A stretch of 64,000 bases of DNA from Serratia liquefaciens (GTDB lineage Bacteria > Pseudomonadota > Gammaproteobacteria > Enterobacterales > Enterobacteriaceae), in NCBI RefSeq assembly GCF_027594825.1, contig NZ_CP088930.1:4401019-4465018 (forward strand). Direction: 5' to 3'. Position numbers and translations under genes: made by a program. This document shows positions 15,809 through 25,151 of the stretch, piece by piece; position 1 is the first letter of the stretch, and every line of letters starts with the position of its first letter. The notes below the pieces were generated by a model that worked only from the letters and a program-made list of their open reading frames with translations, was not told the DNA's origin and did not search any database.

Positions 15809-16681
15809 ATGGAAGTGTTACGCGCAGCGATAGAAAAACAGGTCATCAGCCTGACCGGGCTGGCGCTCGGCGGCATTGATTTTGAAAATCCGCCGGGGGA
15901 TCCGGGCCTGTTCGGCCCGCAGTCGGTTATCTGGCAGGTGCACAACGATTTTACCTCGATGCTGTGTGGGGGCGTCAGCGCCTTGCTGATGCAGATGCTG
16001 CACCCGCTGGCGTTGGCGGGAGTGTGGGATCATTCCAACTTTCGCGAAGATATGATCGGTCGCCTGCGCCGTACCAGCCAGTTTGTTTCCGTCACCACCT
16101 TTGGCCCCACCGCCGAAGCCGAACGCCTGATTGCCAAAGTCAAAGCTATTCACTTACGGGTCAACGGCGTCAGCAGCGATGGTAGGCCTTACGCCGCCAG
16201 CGATCCTGAGTTGCTTACCTGGGTGCACGTGGTGGAAAGCAGCCGCTTTTTGGCCAGCCATATACGCTACCGCAACCCGTCTCTTCCCCGCGAAAAGCAG
16301 GACGAATATTACCGTGAGGCCGCACGCGTAGCCGCAGCCCTGGGGGCGCAAGAAATCCCGACCTCCTGCACGGCGGTGGAGGATTATCTGCAACGGATGC
16401 GCCCGCAATTGGTGTGCGATGAGCGCACGCGGGAAGTCGCGCGTATTCTGCTGGCCGCGCCGGCCCCCAGCGCATTGGCCCGGCCTTTTGGCGCTTTGGT
16501 GATGCAGGCGGGCATCGACCTGTTGCCTGACTGGGCGCAACAGCAGTTTGATTTTCATCCCGGAACCTTGCGCCGTCGTCTGGTACGCACCGGTGCAGGG
16601 GGCGTCGGTAAAGTGCTGCGCGCCTCAATGCGTAATGGTTCATACCAGCGCGCGCTGCGCCGAATTAACCGACAGGCCTGA
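15809..16681 (+). CDS. DUF2236/MpaB-type oxygenase-like protein
   Basis: Protein of 290 residues with the hallmarks of the DUF2236 (oxygenase MpaB / latex-clearing protein-like) family: SVIWQVHNDFTSMLCGGVSALLMQMLHPLALAGVWDHSNF near the N-terminus, then RLRRTSQFVSVTTFG and WVHVVESSRFLASHIRY. The conserved His residues in HPLALAGVWDHS and WVHV are the likely heme or metal ligands in relatives. Enzymatic function here is unknown. It is probably transcribed with the upstream reductase (58-bp gap), so a redox partnership is possible but unproven. Confidence 0.82.
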   Translation: MEVLRAAIEKQVISLTGLALGGIDFENPPGDPGLFGPQSVIWQVHNDFTSMLCGGVSALLMQMLHPLALAGVWDHSNFREDMIGRLRRTSQFVSVTTFGPTAEAERLIAKVKAIHLRVNGVSSDGRPYAASDPELLTWVHVVESSRFLASHIRYRNPSLPREKQDEYYREAARVAAALGAQEIPTSCTAVEDYLQRMRPQLVCDERTREVARILLAAPAPSALARPFGALVMQAGIDLLPDWAQQQFDFHPGTLRRRLVRTGAGGVGKVLRASMRNGSYQRALRRINRQA

Positions 16682-16847
16682 ATCGGCGCAGACTATAATT
16701 CTTACCAATAACCCGATGTTTCGGGGCACTTTTGAGACTTTTACGGGTGATCCGAGCGGTAATGCGCTTTACACTGGATAAAAGCCAATTTCCATTTTAG
16801 CGTGCAGCATGGTTCATTCTGTCGCGCTTTGACCTTATTGAGGTGAT

Positions 16848-17951
16848 ATGAACGAGTCATACGTACTTGCTGAAGTCAGTAATGAGAACCAGACGCTGGT
16901 CGCAGTGGTTCAGCAAGATCACCGAGCTGCTTATTTTTATATTTACCCTTCAGAAGAAAATAGCGAACGTTTTCAGGTGCGCGCTTGCTGGCTGCGTAAC
17001 CTGGCCGCTGCGCCGCAGCAGGAAGACAGTGCCGCACTGGCGCTGGGGCAGCCACCGATGCTGGCGGCCGAGTTTTGCCGCAATCTGGAAGGGGAAGCGC
17101 CGCTGAACCCGGAAGGGCTGACGGTGGTTTGGACCGAGAGCGACGACGGCGCGGCACTGTGGTATTACGGCCAATTGCTGGCGGTGATCCCCGGCTGGAG
17201 TTTGTACATCGACCATTCGGTATGTTATTCCGCCAGCTGCATCAAAGAGAGCCCGTTGGCTTATCCGCTCGGCTCCGCCTCTACCAATACCCAGTACGCG
17301 CTGGCGGAAAGTACCCGTCAGTTCTGGCGCCGCTGGCAGCGGGAGGAGGGCAATCCCTGGCCCAAGATGCAGAGCGATTATCAGGCGCATTACGAGCAGC
17401 ATTTTGGCCCCTCAGTGAAATACTACGCCATCGATCAGGGCAAGTGGCCGCCGATGGCGATCACTCAGCATGAACGCGACGGCATCTACTATTTTCTTAC
17501 CCTGGGCGTCAGCATCCGGCCGATGCCGTGGGTAGAGATCCTGTTTAACGATGACGCCTCCCGCTATCGCCGCATGGAAATGGGCATCGCCATCGACGGT
17601 CAATACATGACCGAGGAAAATGCGATACAGATGGCCAGCGCGTTGGCCGGTTTCGCCCACGTGCCTTGGTCAAAAATCACCTGGTTTGGCGAAGGGCATA
17701 CCCTGGAGTCCGAAGTGGCACCTCAGGGCTATGAGGGCTACGTGCTGTCTTCATCCTTTTATCCGTATCACGAGCATCTGAGCCTGCCGAAACAGTATGG
17801 CGATCCGGTCAATATCTTTTGGGCCAGCCCGGTATTTGAAGCCGAGCGCCTGCTGGCGCATGCGACGCCGAATGGGGGGCATGAGTTGGTTAACAAACTG
17901 CGTGAGCAGGGCGTTGACCATATCTTCCGCCCGCGTCAGCCGGTATGCTGA
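16848..17951 (+). CDS. Suppressor-of-fused-like domain protein, function unknown
   Basis: A 367-residue soluble protein without signal peptide or membrane segment. The central region (GVSIRPMPWVEILFNDDASRYRRMEMGIAIDG, then ALAGFAHVPWSKITWFGEGHTLES) has the layout I associate with the bacterial suppressor-of-fused (SUFU) fold, and YVLSSSFYPYHEHLSLP with later VNIFWASPVFEAE fits its second half. Bacterial SUFU proteins are often immunity proteins against toxins, but no toxin gene is adjacent here. GAGGTG precedes the ATG. It is followed after 27 bp by an isochorismatase-family gene. The assignment is moderate; if wrong, it is an unknown conserved protein. Confidence 0.6.
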   Translation: MNESYVLAEVSNENQTLVAVVQQDHRAAYFYIYPSEENSERFQVRACWLRNLAAAPQQEDSAALALGQPPMLAAEFCRNLEGEAPLNPEGLTVVWTESDDGAALWYYGQLLAVIPGWSLYIDHSVCYSASCIKESPLAYPLGSASTNTQYALAESTRQFWRRWQREEGNPWPKMQSDYQAHYEQHFGPSVKYYAIDQGKWPPMAITQHERDGIYYFLTLGVSIRPMPWVEILFNDDASRYRRMEMGIAIDGQYMTEENAIQMASALAGFAHVPWSKITWFGEGHTLESEVAPQGYEGYVLSSSFYPYHEHLSLPKQYGDPVNIFWASPVFEAERLLAHATPNGGHELVNKLREQGVDHIFRPRQPVC

Positions 17952-17978
17952 GACGGAATTTCTTCTCTGGAGCCAATC

Positions 17979-18506
17979 ATGAAGTCAGCGCTGTTGGTTA
18001 TTGATGTGCAGAAAGGGTTGTTTACACCACCGCCGGCGGATGCCGAAGCGACGATTGCTCGTATTAACACCCTGAGCGCCGCTGCCCGTCAGGCCGGCGT
18101 GCCGGTGATTTTCATTCAGCATCAAACGCCGGATGATGAGTTGGCGCACGGGAGCGACGCCTGGCAAATTGATCCTGGTTTGCAGGTAAAGGCCGGCGAT
18201 CATCGGGTAGAGAAAACCACGCCGGACTCATTCCTGCGTACCGGATTAGGGCCGTTGTTGATTGCGAATGGTATCTCGCATCTGGTGGTCTGCGGCTATT
18301 CTACCGAGTTTTGCGTGGACACCACCACTCGCCGCGCCGCCGCGCTGGGTTACCCGGTGACGCTGGCGGCCGATGCGCATACCAGCCACGACAAGGCGCA
18401 CGCCTCCGGCTTGCAGATCCGCGCTCATCACAACGCCACACTGTCGAATATCGAAAGCTTTGGTGTTCTGATCGACGCACTGCCAACGGCAGAAATTCGT
18501 TTCTGA
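17979..18506 (+). CDS. Isochorismatase-family cysteine hydrolase
   Basis: Cytoplasmic hydrolase of 175 residues. The triad is visible: Asp9 in LLVIDVQKGLF, the Lys in the VEKTTPDSFLRT segment, and the nucleophile Cys in GYSTEFCVDTTTRRA, preceded by the usual cis-peptide glycine region. Family members cleave isochorismate, nicotinamide or carbamoyl substrates; the motif pattern does not decide which. The terminator at 18514-18540 lies between this gene and the convergent dehydrogenase gene. Confidence 0.88.
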   Translation: MKSALLVIDVQKGLFTPPPADAEATIARINTLSAAARQAGVPVIFIQHQTPDDELAHGSDAWQIDPGLQVKAGDHRVEKTTPDSFLRTGLGPLLIANGISHLVVCGYSTEFCVDTTTRRAAALGYPVTLAADAHTSHDKAHASGLQIRAHHNATLSNIESFGVLIDALPTAEIRF

Positions 18507-18513
18507 CGGCCAG

Positions 18514-18540
18514 GTAAAAAAAGCCCGGAGCGATCCGGGC
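18514..18540 (-). terminator. Intrinsic terminator between convergent genes
   Basis: GCCCGGA (18523-18529) and TCCGGGC (18534-18540) with a four-base loop. The plus-strand A run at 18516-18522 makes a strong T tail for the minus-strand dehydrogenase gene. Confidence 0.85.
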
Positions 18541-18549
18541 CCATCAGGA

Positions 18550-19425
18550 TTACTTCAATCCGGCTCTGCGTGCCGCCACTTTGGCTAACGCCGACCAATC
18601 CAAATCTGCGTCGCCTTGCGCTACCGCGTCGAGGAAGTTGTCCTTCAGCACGCTGGCGAACGGCATTGGCGTGTGGCTGTTGGCGCCGGCCTCCAGCGCC
18701 AGGCCGACGTCTTTCATTCCCAGGCTTAATTTAAAACCCGCCGGTTCAAACTTTTCTTCGGCGATCAAGCCTCCATAACCCTTGTAAGCCGGGGAGGCAA
18801 ACAGGGTACTGCTGAGCATGTGCAGATAATCCGCGCCGGAAACGCCGTAGTTGCGCACCAGAGCACTGCCTTCCGCCATCGCCTCAATGGCGCTGGCCAG
18901 CGTGAAGTTGGCGGCGATTTTAACGATGTTGGCCTGTTCGGGCTGGTCGCCAAAATGCCAGGTCTGCTGGCCGAGCACCTCAAACAGCGGCTGCACTTTG
19001 GCGAGCAACAGCGGATCGCCCGCCGCCAGAATATTCAGCTTGCCGGCAGCGGCTACGTCCACCCGCCCCAACACCGGTGCGGCGATATAACCGACGTTGC
19101 GCTCCGCGTGCAGCAACGCCAGCCGTTTGGCCAACGCCACCGAGACCGTCGCCATATTGACGTGAATGGCTCCCGCCCGCAGCTGTTGCAGCAGCCCGCT
19201 TTCCACCACTACCTGCTCGGTGGCGGCATCGTTGGCCAGCATGGTGATCAGCACGTCCACCTCTGCCAGTTCTTCCGGCTGCCGTGCCTGCAAGGCCCCG
19301 GCGCTCACCAAAGGCTGCGCTGCCTGGGGCGAACGGTTCCATACCTTTAGCTCATAGCCAGCCTGCAACAGGTTGGCGGCCATCGCGCTGCCCATACCGC
19401 CCAGGCCGGCAAATCCGATTTTCAT
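18550..19425 (-). CDS. NAD(P)-dependent beta-hydroxyacid dehydrogenase
   Basis: Soluble 291-residue dehydrogenase of the 3-hydroxyisobutyrate family. The Rossmann motif GFAGLGGMGSAMAANL opens the protein. The substrate segment APVLGRVDVAAAGKLNILAAGD and the catalytic lysine helix (ANIVKIAANFTLASAIEAMAEG) follow. Such enzymes oxidise beta-hydroxyacids or reduce semialdehydes (glyoxylate/succinic semialdehyde) with NAD(P)H. The substitution of Val-Leu-Gly for the usual VSGG suggests a less typical substrate. It is monocistronic with its own terminator. Confidence 0.87.
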   Translation of the reverse strand: MKIGFAGLGGMGSAMAANLLQAGYELKVWNRSPQAAQPLVSAGALQARQPEELAEVDVLITMLANDAATEQVVVESGLLQQLRAGAIHVNMATVSVALAKRLALLHAERNVGYIAAPVLGRVDVAAAGKLNILAAGDPLLLAKVQPLFEVLGQQTWHFGDQPEQANIVKIAANFTLASAIEAMAEGSALVRNYGVSGADYLHMLSSTLFASPAYKGYGGLIAEEKFEPAGFKLSLGMKDVGLALEAGANSHTPMPFASVLKDNFLDAVAQGDADLDWSALAKVAARRAGLK

Positions 19426-19506
19426 ATCGCGTTCCTTTTTTCAGGTTATCTCCCTTCACCCTAACGCGACGCCCGGAGAACGCAAATAGCGGAATGTAAC
19501 GCTTTC

Positions 19507-20253
19507 TTAACCGACCCGCGCACCTCCGTTAATCGAGGTAACAGTTCCGGTGATGAAGGATGCCTCTTTCGAAGCCAGCCAAAGCGCGGCGCTGGCGATA
19601 TCCTCTACCCGGCCGGTGCGCCCCATCGGCGTTTCGGCCGCGATAGCGTCAATGCGATCCTGCGGCAAACCGGCACCGAAAAAGCGTGTATCGGCGATAA
19701 AACCCGGCGCAATGGCGTTAACTGTGATGCCTGCTTCGCCCAGTTCGCGCGCCAGGCTGAGGGTAAAACCTTGCACGCCGGCCTTGGCGGCAGAGTAGCC
19801 CAGAGCACCGGCGCTGCCGCTGCCGCATTGGGCGGCAATCGAACTCAGGTTGATGATCCGGCCGCCCGGTTTACGCAGGTGAGGCAACATCGCCAACGTA
19901 AACAGAAAGGTACTTTTCAGGTTGCCGTCGATCACCGCGTCCCATTCCTGCTCTGCCTGCGCCAGGGGCGTATCGGCGGCAATCACCCGGGTAAAACCGG
20001 CGTTGTTGATCAGCACATCCAAAGTGCCCAGATCGGCGGCCAACTGAGCGGCCACTTCTTCCACCGCCCCACGTTGGCTCAGGTCCGCCGCATAATAGCA
20101 GGTGCCGTGGCCAATTTGCTGTGCCGCCTGTTGCAGGCGTTGGGGGTTACGCGCCACGATGGCGATACGGTAATCCTGTTGTACCAGTTGCTGGGCGATG
20201 GCCAGCCCAATACCGCTGGAGCCGCCGGTAATCACCGCTGTACGTTGCGTCAT
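19507..20253 (-). CDS. Short-chain dehydrogenase/reductase (FabG-like)
   Basis: Classical SDR of 248 residues. The cofactor motif TGGSSGIGLAIAQQL, NNAG, the catalytic Ser in NLSSIAAQ and the YSAAKAG active site (Tyr about 150, Lys about 154) are intact. The end FITGTVTSINGGARVG is FabG-like. The true start is the ATG at 20253 with AGGAGA seven bases upstream; an in-frame start 43 codons earlier would run through the operator region. It is divergent from a LysR gene whose product probably regulates it. The substrate is unknown. Confidence 0.9.
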   Translation of the reverse strand: MTQRTAVITGGSSGIGLAIAQQLVQQDYRIAIVARNPQRLQQAAQQIGHGTCYYAADLSQRGAVEEVAAQLAADLGTLDVLINNAGFTRVIAADTPLAQAEQEWDAVIDGNLKSTFLFTLAMLPHLRKPGGRIINLSSIAAQCGSGSAGALGYSAAKAGVQGFTLSLARELGEAGITVNAIAPGFIADTRFFGAGLPQDRIDAIAAETPMGRTGRVEDIASAALWLASKEASFITGTVTSINGGARVG

Positions 20254-20313
20254 AGCTGATTCTCCTGTGCCCGTGGTCCACGCCGGAATGGCGCAGCACT
20301 TGAGGGTTCGGAA

Positions 20314-20347
20314 AGTATTGGCTTTCGCTAGCGATACATCCAATACT
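20314..20347. promoter_or_regulatory. Inverted repeat in the SDR/LysR divergent promoter
   Basis: AGTATTGG (20314-20321) and CCAATACT (20340-20347) are perfect eight-base arms with an 18-bp spacer, midway between divergent SDR and LysR genes. A related GTATCCAAAATAC follows at about 20356-20368. The placement fits a LysR-type operator regulating both genes. Confidence 0.55.
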
Positions 20348-20382
20348 CTATTTATGTATCCAAAATACGAAAAAGGTATCAC

Positions 20383-21318
20383 GTGATTGAGCTACGCCAG
20401 CTGCGGCAATTTGTCGCCGTCGCCGAAGAGATGAGCTTTCACCGCGCCGCCGAGCGTTTGCACATGGCGCAGCCGCCGTTGACGGCCGCCATCAGAAAGA
20501 TTGAGCAGGAGCTGGGTGTCCCCTTGCTGGAACGCGGCAACCGGATCACGCGCATCACCGAGGCAGGACAGGTGTTTCTGATCGAGGCGCGGCGGACCTT
20601 GGCGCAGTTTGAGCGTACCCTTGGCAATACCCGACGTGCGGCGCGTGGCCTGACGGAATCGCTGCGGCTGACCTTTGTCGATAGCACTGTGAATGCCCTG
20701 CTGCCGGGGATACTGCGTCGGTTTCGTCAGGCGCATCCCCTGGCGGAGTTCCATTTGCAGGAGGCCACCACCGCCGAACAGCTGATCGCGCTGCGCGACG
20801 ATCGTGCCGATATCGGCATGGTGGTGCTGCCGGTGGCACCGCAGGATGACCTGCAGATTCTGCCTTTTTTATACGACCGCATGGTACTGGCGCTACCGGA
20901 TCACCACCCTTTGGCGACGCAACAGCAGGTGACGTTGAGCGATTTGGCCGATCAACCCTGGATACTGTTTCCGGCGCATTATGGGCCGGGGATGCACGCG
21001 GCGATTTTGCAGGCCTGTGCGGTGGCGGGGTTCAGCCCGCTTATCGTCCAGGAGGCGCGGCAGATGCAAACCATCGGTGGGCTGGTGGCCGGTGGCGTGG
21101 GGATTGCGCTGATGCCAGCCCTGTTTGCGGTCCTGAAATCACCCGGCGTGGTGTTTCGTGAACTGAGTGGCGCAGGTAGCCCGGTGCCTTATACCTTGGC
21201 GCTGGCCTTACGCACCCCCTCAGCGCTGACCGAGGCATTTTGCCGTATCGCTGGCGAACAGGCTGCGGCCTGGCAACGCGCGGTGATTGACAACCGGCGC
21301 GTTGGGGGGATACCTTAA
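20383..21318 (+). CDS. LysR-family regulator
   Basis: Regulator of 311 residues starting with GTG (AAGG seven bases upstream). The N-terminal winged helix is MIELRQLRQFVAVAEEMSFHRAAERLHMAQPPLTAAIRKIEQELGVPLLER. The co-inducer domain begins near residue 92 (LRLTFVDSTVNALLPGILRRF). It resembles BenM/CatM-like proteins in the AERLHMAQPPLTAAI helix. It is divergent from the SDR gene, its probable target. Its stop codon lies only 4 bp before the leader peptide of trpS, so trpS leader transcription may start inside this gene. Confidence 0.9.
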   Translation: MIELRQLRQFVAVAEEMSFHRAAERLHMAQPPLTAAIRKIEQELGVPLLERGNRITRITEAGQVFLIEARRTLAQFERTLGNTRRAARGLTESLRLTFVDSTVNALLPGILRRFRQAHPLAEFHLQEATTAEQLIALRDDRADIGMVVLPVAPQDDLQILPFLYDRMVLALPDHHPLATQQQVTLSDLADQPWILFPAHYGPGMHAAILQACAVAGFSPLIVQEARQMQTIGGLVAGGVGIALMPALFAVLKSPGVVFRELSGAGSPVPYTLALALRTPSALTEAFCRIAGEQAAAWQRAVIDNRRVGGIP

Positions 21319-21322
21319 AAGC

Positions 21323-21376
21323 ATGAATATGCCGATGCACTCCACTCACAGCCAGTCTTGGTGGCGCCTCCTCTGA
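21323..21376 (+). CDS. Regulatory leader peptide with tandem Trp codons
   Basis: A 17-residue open frame MNMPMHSTHSQSWWRLL ending in TGA. Two adjacent TGG codons lie at 21359-21364 directly before a set of competing stem-loops and a terminator, upstream of a tryptophanyl-tRNA synthetase gene. This is the arrangement of a ribosome-mediated attenuator that senses charged tRNA-Trp. The ATG at 21323 has a distant G-rich ribosome site (21304-21310); ATGs at 21329 and 21335 are alternatives. Its purpose is regulatory and the peptide itself probably has no function. Confidence 0.82.
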   Translation: MNMPMHSTHSQSWWRLL

Positions 21377-21433
21377 AGGCGGCACGGGTATTCACACCTC
21401 TTTTCAATGCCGCCGGTTCTGGCGGCATTTTTA
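21365..21433 (+). terminator. Transcription attenuator of the trpS paralogue
   Basis: Terminator: AATGCCGCC (21406-21414), loop GGTTCT, GGCGGCATT (21421-21429), then a T run. Segment GGCGGCA at 21378-21384 can instead pair with TGCCGCC at 21408-21414, forming an antiterminator. It can also pair with CGCC at 21365-21368, inside the leader coding region just after the Trp codons, as a pause or protector hairpin. A ribosome stalled on the two TGG codons would mask the 21365 segment and favour the antiterminator. Confidence 0.82.
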
Positions 21434-21442
21434 TTGCGTTGA

Positions 21443-22483
<1,041 letters not shown>

Positions 22484-22487
22484 AAGT

Positions 22488-22513
22488 CCGCCCCCTCCAG
22501 AGGGAGAGGGCGG
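22488..22513. terminator. Stem-loop between convergent trpS and lgoT
   Basis: CCGCCC (22488-22493) and GGGCGG (22508-22513) with an internal CT/AG-rich stem, lying between the convergent trpS and lgoT stops. No T run follows, so terminator function is only suggested by position. Confidence 0.4.
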
Positions 22514-22526
22514 CGGGGTGAAATCC

Positions 22527-23885
22527 TCAGGCGGCGCTGTCAACGATCGGGTGTTTAACCACGAAGATATACGACAGCGCACCTATCAGGGTGAAGCAGG
22601 AACAGAGGATGAGCGCCAGGTTGAAAGAGTGGGTGGTATCGAGGATCCAGCCGGTGACTACCGGCGCGAACGAGGCGAAGATAAAGCTGGCGAAGTTTTG
22701 AATGCTGCCGACGGAGGCCGTCATGCGCGAGGTTACCGCCACGTGGATCAGGCCCCAGCAGGAGGTGCCGGCAAAGTGGATACAAAACAGCGCCATGCCG
22801 ATCAACAACACCGCGCTGTAGGTAGTGGTAGCCTGGGCAACCACCGCGGTAAAGGAAGCCGACAGCAGCATGCCGGCCACAATGCAAATTTTGCGGCTTT
22901 TCAGCGGTGCCATGCCGCGCCGAACCAAAAAGTCGGTGACGAAACCGTTCGACAACATCCCGGCGGCGCCAAACAGGAAGGGGATGGCACTCATTAGCCC
23001 GGTGCTTTTCAGGCCCAGATGGTAAGTGGTTTGCAGGTAACCCGGCAGCCAGGCCAGATACAGCCAGGCGGTGTAGTTGATGCCGCTAAAGCCGATCATC
23101 ATGCCCCACATGGTACGGTTCCTGAATAGCCCACGCCACTCGCGAAAGTTCATCGGTTCAGGCCGCGCGCTGACGCTGCCGGCGTTCAGATAGGCCTGTT
23201 CCTGAGCACTCAGGCTGACGTCCTGCCGGTTGCGGTACAGCATGTACCAGCCGATCGACAAGGCAATCCCCAATACACCGATGGTGATGAACATACCGCG
23301 CCAGCCGAAGGCCAACATCATGGCCGTGAGGATCGGCGGGCTGATCGCCAGCCCGATGGTCGAAGCGGCATTGAAAATGCCCATGGGCATGCCGCGATCC
23401 TTGATGTTGAACCAGTCATTGATCACCTTGACGCCGCACGGATTCATTGGCGCTTCGCCGATCCCCAGCCCGATACGTACCCAGATAAACTGGGTGAAGT
23501 TATGGATCATGCCGGACAGCGTCTGAAACACCGACCAGACAAACATCCCAATCCCCAGCATCAGACGCGGGCCCTTTCGATCCAATAGCGGCCCGCAGGG
23601 GAGCTGAGCGATACCGTAGGCCAAGGAGAAAGCCGACAGCAGCAAGCCGATTTCGGTGCCGCTCAGGCCCATTTCTTCCCGAATGGTGGAGTTCGCCACT
23701 GAGAGCGAGCTGCGATCGAGAAAATTGATTATTGCCGCCATAAATAGCAAGAACATGGCCGTAGTTTGGATTTTTTTAATTTTTGCCGAGCGGACTAACA
23801 TGCCCTCCGGCGGCATAGGAATTATGTGATCGGAATAGGGATCCGTTTGTGGTTTACCGCTATCGACGGTTTGGGTTCTTTCCAT
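22527..23885 (-). CDS. lgoT: L-galactonate transporter LgoT (MFS)
   Basis: Major facilitator of 452 residues (E. coli LgoT is 453), anion:cation symporter family, twelve predicted membrane helices. The first helix begins AMFLLFMAAIINFLDRSSLSVAN. The family loop ends RKGPRLMLGIGM, and LGIGEAPMNPCGVKVINDWF is typical of hexonate transporters. It should import L-galactonate with protons. GGAGG nine bases before the ATG fixes the start. The assignment rests partly on lgoR and lgoD next door. Upstream, AATAATA (23913-23919) and TATTATT (23922-23928) form a small palindrome in the leader. Confidence 0.86.
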   Translation of the reverse strand: MERTQTVDSGKPQTDPYSDHIIPMPPEGMLVRSAKIKKIQTTAMFLLFMAAIINFLDRSSLSVANSTIREEMGLSGTEIGLLLSAFSLAYGIAQLPCGPLLDRKGPRLMLGIGMFVWSVFQTLSGMIHNFTQFIWVRIGLGIGEAPMNPCGVKVINDWFNIKDRGMPMGIFNAASTIGLAISPPILTAMMLAFGWRGMFITIGVLGIALSIGWYMLYRNRQDVSLSAQEQAYLNAGSVSARPEPMNFREWRGLFRNRTMWGMMIGFSGINYTAWLYLAWLPGYLQTTYHLGLKSTGLMSAIPFLFGAAGMLSNGFVTDFLVRRGMAPLKSRKICIVAGMLLSASFTAVVAQATTTYSAVLLIGMALFCIHFAGTSCWGLIHVAVTSRMTASVGSIQNFASFIFASFAPVVTGWILDTTHSFNLALILCSCFTLIGALSYIFVVKHPIVDSAA

Positions 23886-24021
23886 CTTTATTTGCCTCCA
23901 GAATTTCGCATTAATAATATTTATTATTCCGGGTATTCCCCTGGGAAGTGCATTAGCAGGTGGTCGGCAGTAAGCCTAGTGGGCGAAATGGGGTTGGCGG
24001 TGTGTTTTGTCGCGGTTCCGT

Positions 24022-24048
24022 GCAGCAGCCAATATTTTGCTGCTTTTT
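24022..24048 (+). terminator. Orphan intrinsic terminator, plus strand
   Basis: GCAGCA (24022-24027) and TGCTGC (24038-24043) followed by five T, oriented on the plus strand between two minus-strand genes (lgoT, lgoR). No plus-strand gene ends here. It may end a small RNA antisense to the lgoT leader, or be chance. Confidence 0.4.
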
Positions 24049-24103
24049 ATCGGTTTTAAATGCTGTAGGGGTGTTTTTTATCAATAAAGAACACCACCCC
24101 CGG

Positions 24104-25009
24104 TCAGGCGATGCTCTGATTGAGAGAGCGGATCATGGACTGCTTGGCGGTGTCCAGATGGCGGTGCAGGCCGTTGATGGCCTCCTGATCGTTACGGCAG
24201 ATCAACGCGCTGAGAATAGTCATGTGTTCTTCAATGGCGACGATATTGCGTTGTTTAAGGTCGGTTTCATCCCACTGGTAGTGGAAATGGAAAATCACGG
24301 AAATGATCTCCAGCGACTGGTTGAAGAACGGGTTGTTGGCGGCGGAGAGGATCAGCCCGTGGAAATCGCGATCCAACTGGGAAAACAGGCGATAGTTGTC
24401 GCTGATGTTTTCCCGCAGTTGGCGGTGACGGCTCAGCAGCTCTTTGGCCTGCAGCCAGCGCTCGTCGTGCATCGGCAGATTGATAAAGTGGGAAAGGGCG
24501 TGCGTTTCCAGCATCTGGCGCAACTCAAACAGCTGTTCGGCGTAGCGTTGATCAAATTTCTTCATGCTCCACTGACCGCGCCGGACGCTGTCGATCAGGT
24601 TGTAACGGCTGAAGTGCAGCAGAAACTCCCGCACCACCACCGGGCTCACGTTGACCGCACGCGATAGCTGCAGTTCGCTGAAGGTATCGCCGGCGCGCAG
24701 CTGCTTTTGGTTGATCATTTGGTAGAACGCCTTTTCAAACTTTTTCCCCTGTTCATCAAGAGAAAGGCTCTGGCAATCGAAGCCATCTGTCGGCTGCGCC
24801 TGGCGTAAAATAACGTAGTCATCGCCGACTTTTTCCAGCACGCCACATTGGGATAAGTGCATCAGCGTATGGCGCACGGTGGTGCGGCTGATGTTGTACA
24901 TTTCAGCCAGGGCGGCCTGAGACGGCAGCGGCGAGCGCAGGTGACCGTTATTGATGCTGTCGATCATCTGGTTTACCACGTTTTGCCGCAGGTTTTGGGT
25001 TCTGCTCAT
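24104..25009 (-). CDS. lgoR: GntR-family regulator LgoR
   Basis: Regulator of 301 residues, of the FadR subgroup with FCD ligand domain. The N-terminus SRTQNLRQNVVNQMIDSINNGHLRSPLPSQAALAEMYNISRTTVRHTL is the winged helix. FDQRYAEQLFELRQMLETHALSHFINLP and QSLEIISVIFHFHYQWDETDLKQRNIVAIEEHMTIL match E. coli LgoR (YjjM) closely from memory. It probably activates or represses lgoD and lgoT in response to L-galactonate. It is divergent from lgoD, with a palindrome at 25041-25060 between them. Confidence 0.92.
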   Translation of the reverse strand: MSRTQNLRQNVVNQMIDSINNGHLRSPLPSQAALAEMYNISRTTVRHTLMHLSQCGVLEKVGDDYVILRQAQPTDGFDCQSLSLDEQGKKFEKAFYQMINQKQLRAGDTFSELQLSRAVNVSPVVVREFLLHFSRYNLIDSVRRGQWSMKKFDQRYAEQLFELRQMLETHALSHFINLPMHDERWLQAKELLSRHRQLRENISDNYRLFSQLDRDFHGLILSAANNPFFNQSLEIISVIFHFHYQWDETDLKQRNIVAIEEHMTILSALICRNDQEAINGLHRHLDTAKQSMIRSLNQSIA

Positions 25010-25040
25010 GCTGTGCCTCAGGTGTTTTTTAATGCATTTA

Positions 25041-25060
25041 AAACCAATTTAAATCGGTTT
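25041..25060. promoter_or_regulatory. Palindromic operator between lgoR and lgoD
   Basis: AAACCAATTTAAATCGGTTT is a 20-bp palindrome with nine of ten pairs matching. It lies 31 bp from the lgoR start and 91 bp before lgoD. The dyad size and position suit a GntR/FadR-type dimer, hence probably LgoR. Confidence 0.6.
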
Positions 25061-25151
25061 ATTTAGCGATATCTCACAGATTTGTCTGAACATATCGGCA
25101 GAGCTCCGGTTTTTATTTAATAACGTCCTCATCATGAGTGGAGGAAAAACG

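Noticed and set aside
20254..20382. 43-residue N-terminal extension of the SDR
   Set aside because: The extension runs through the inverted-repeat operator, has no family homology, and a good ribosome site precedes the internal ATG at 20253.
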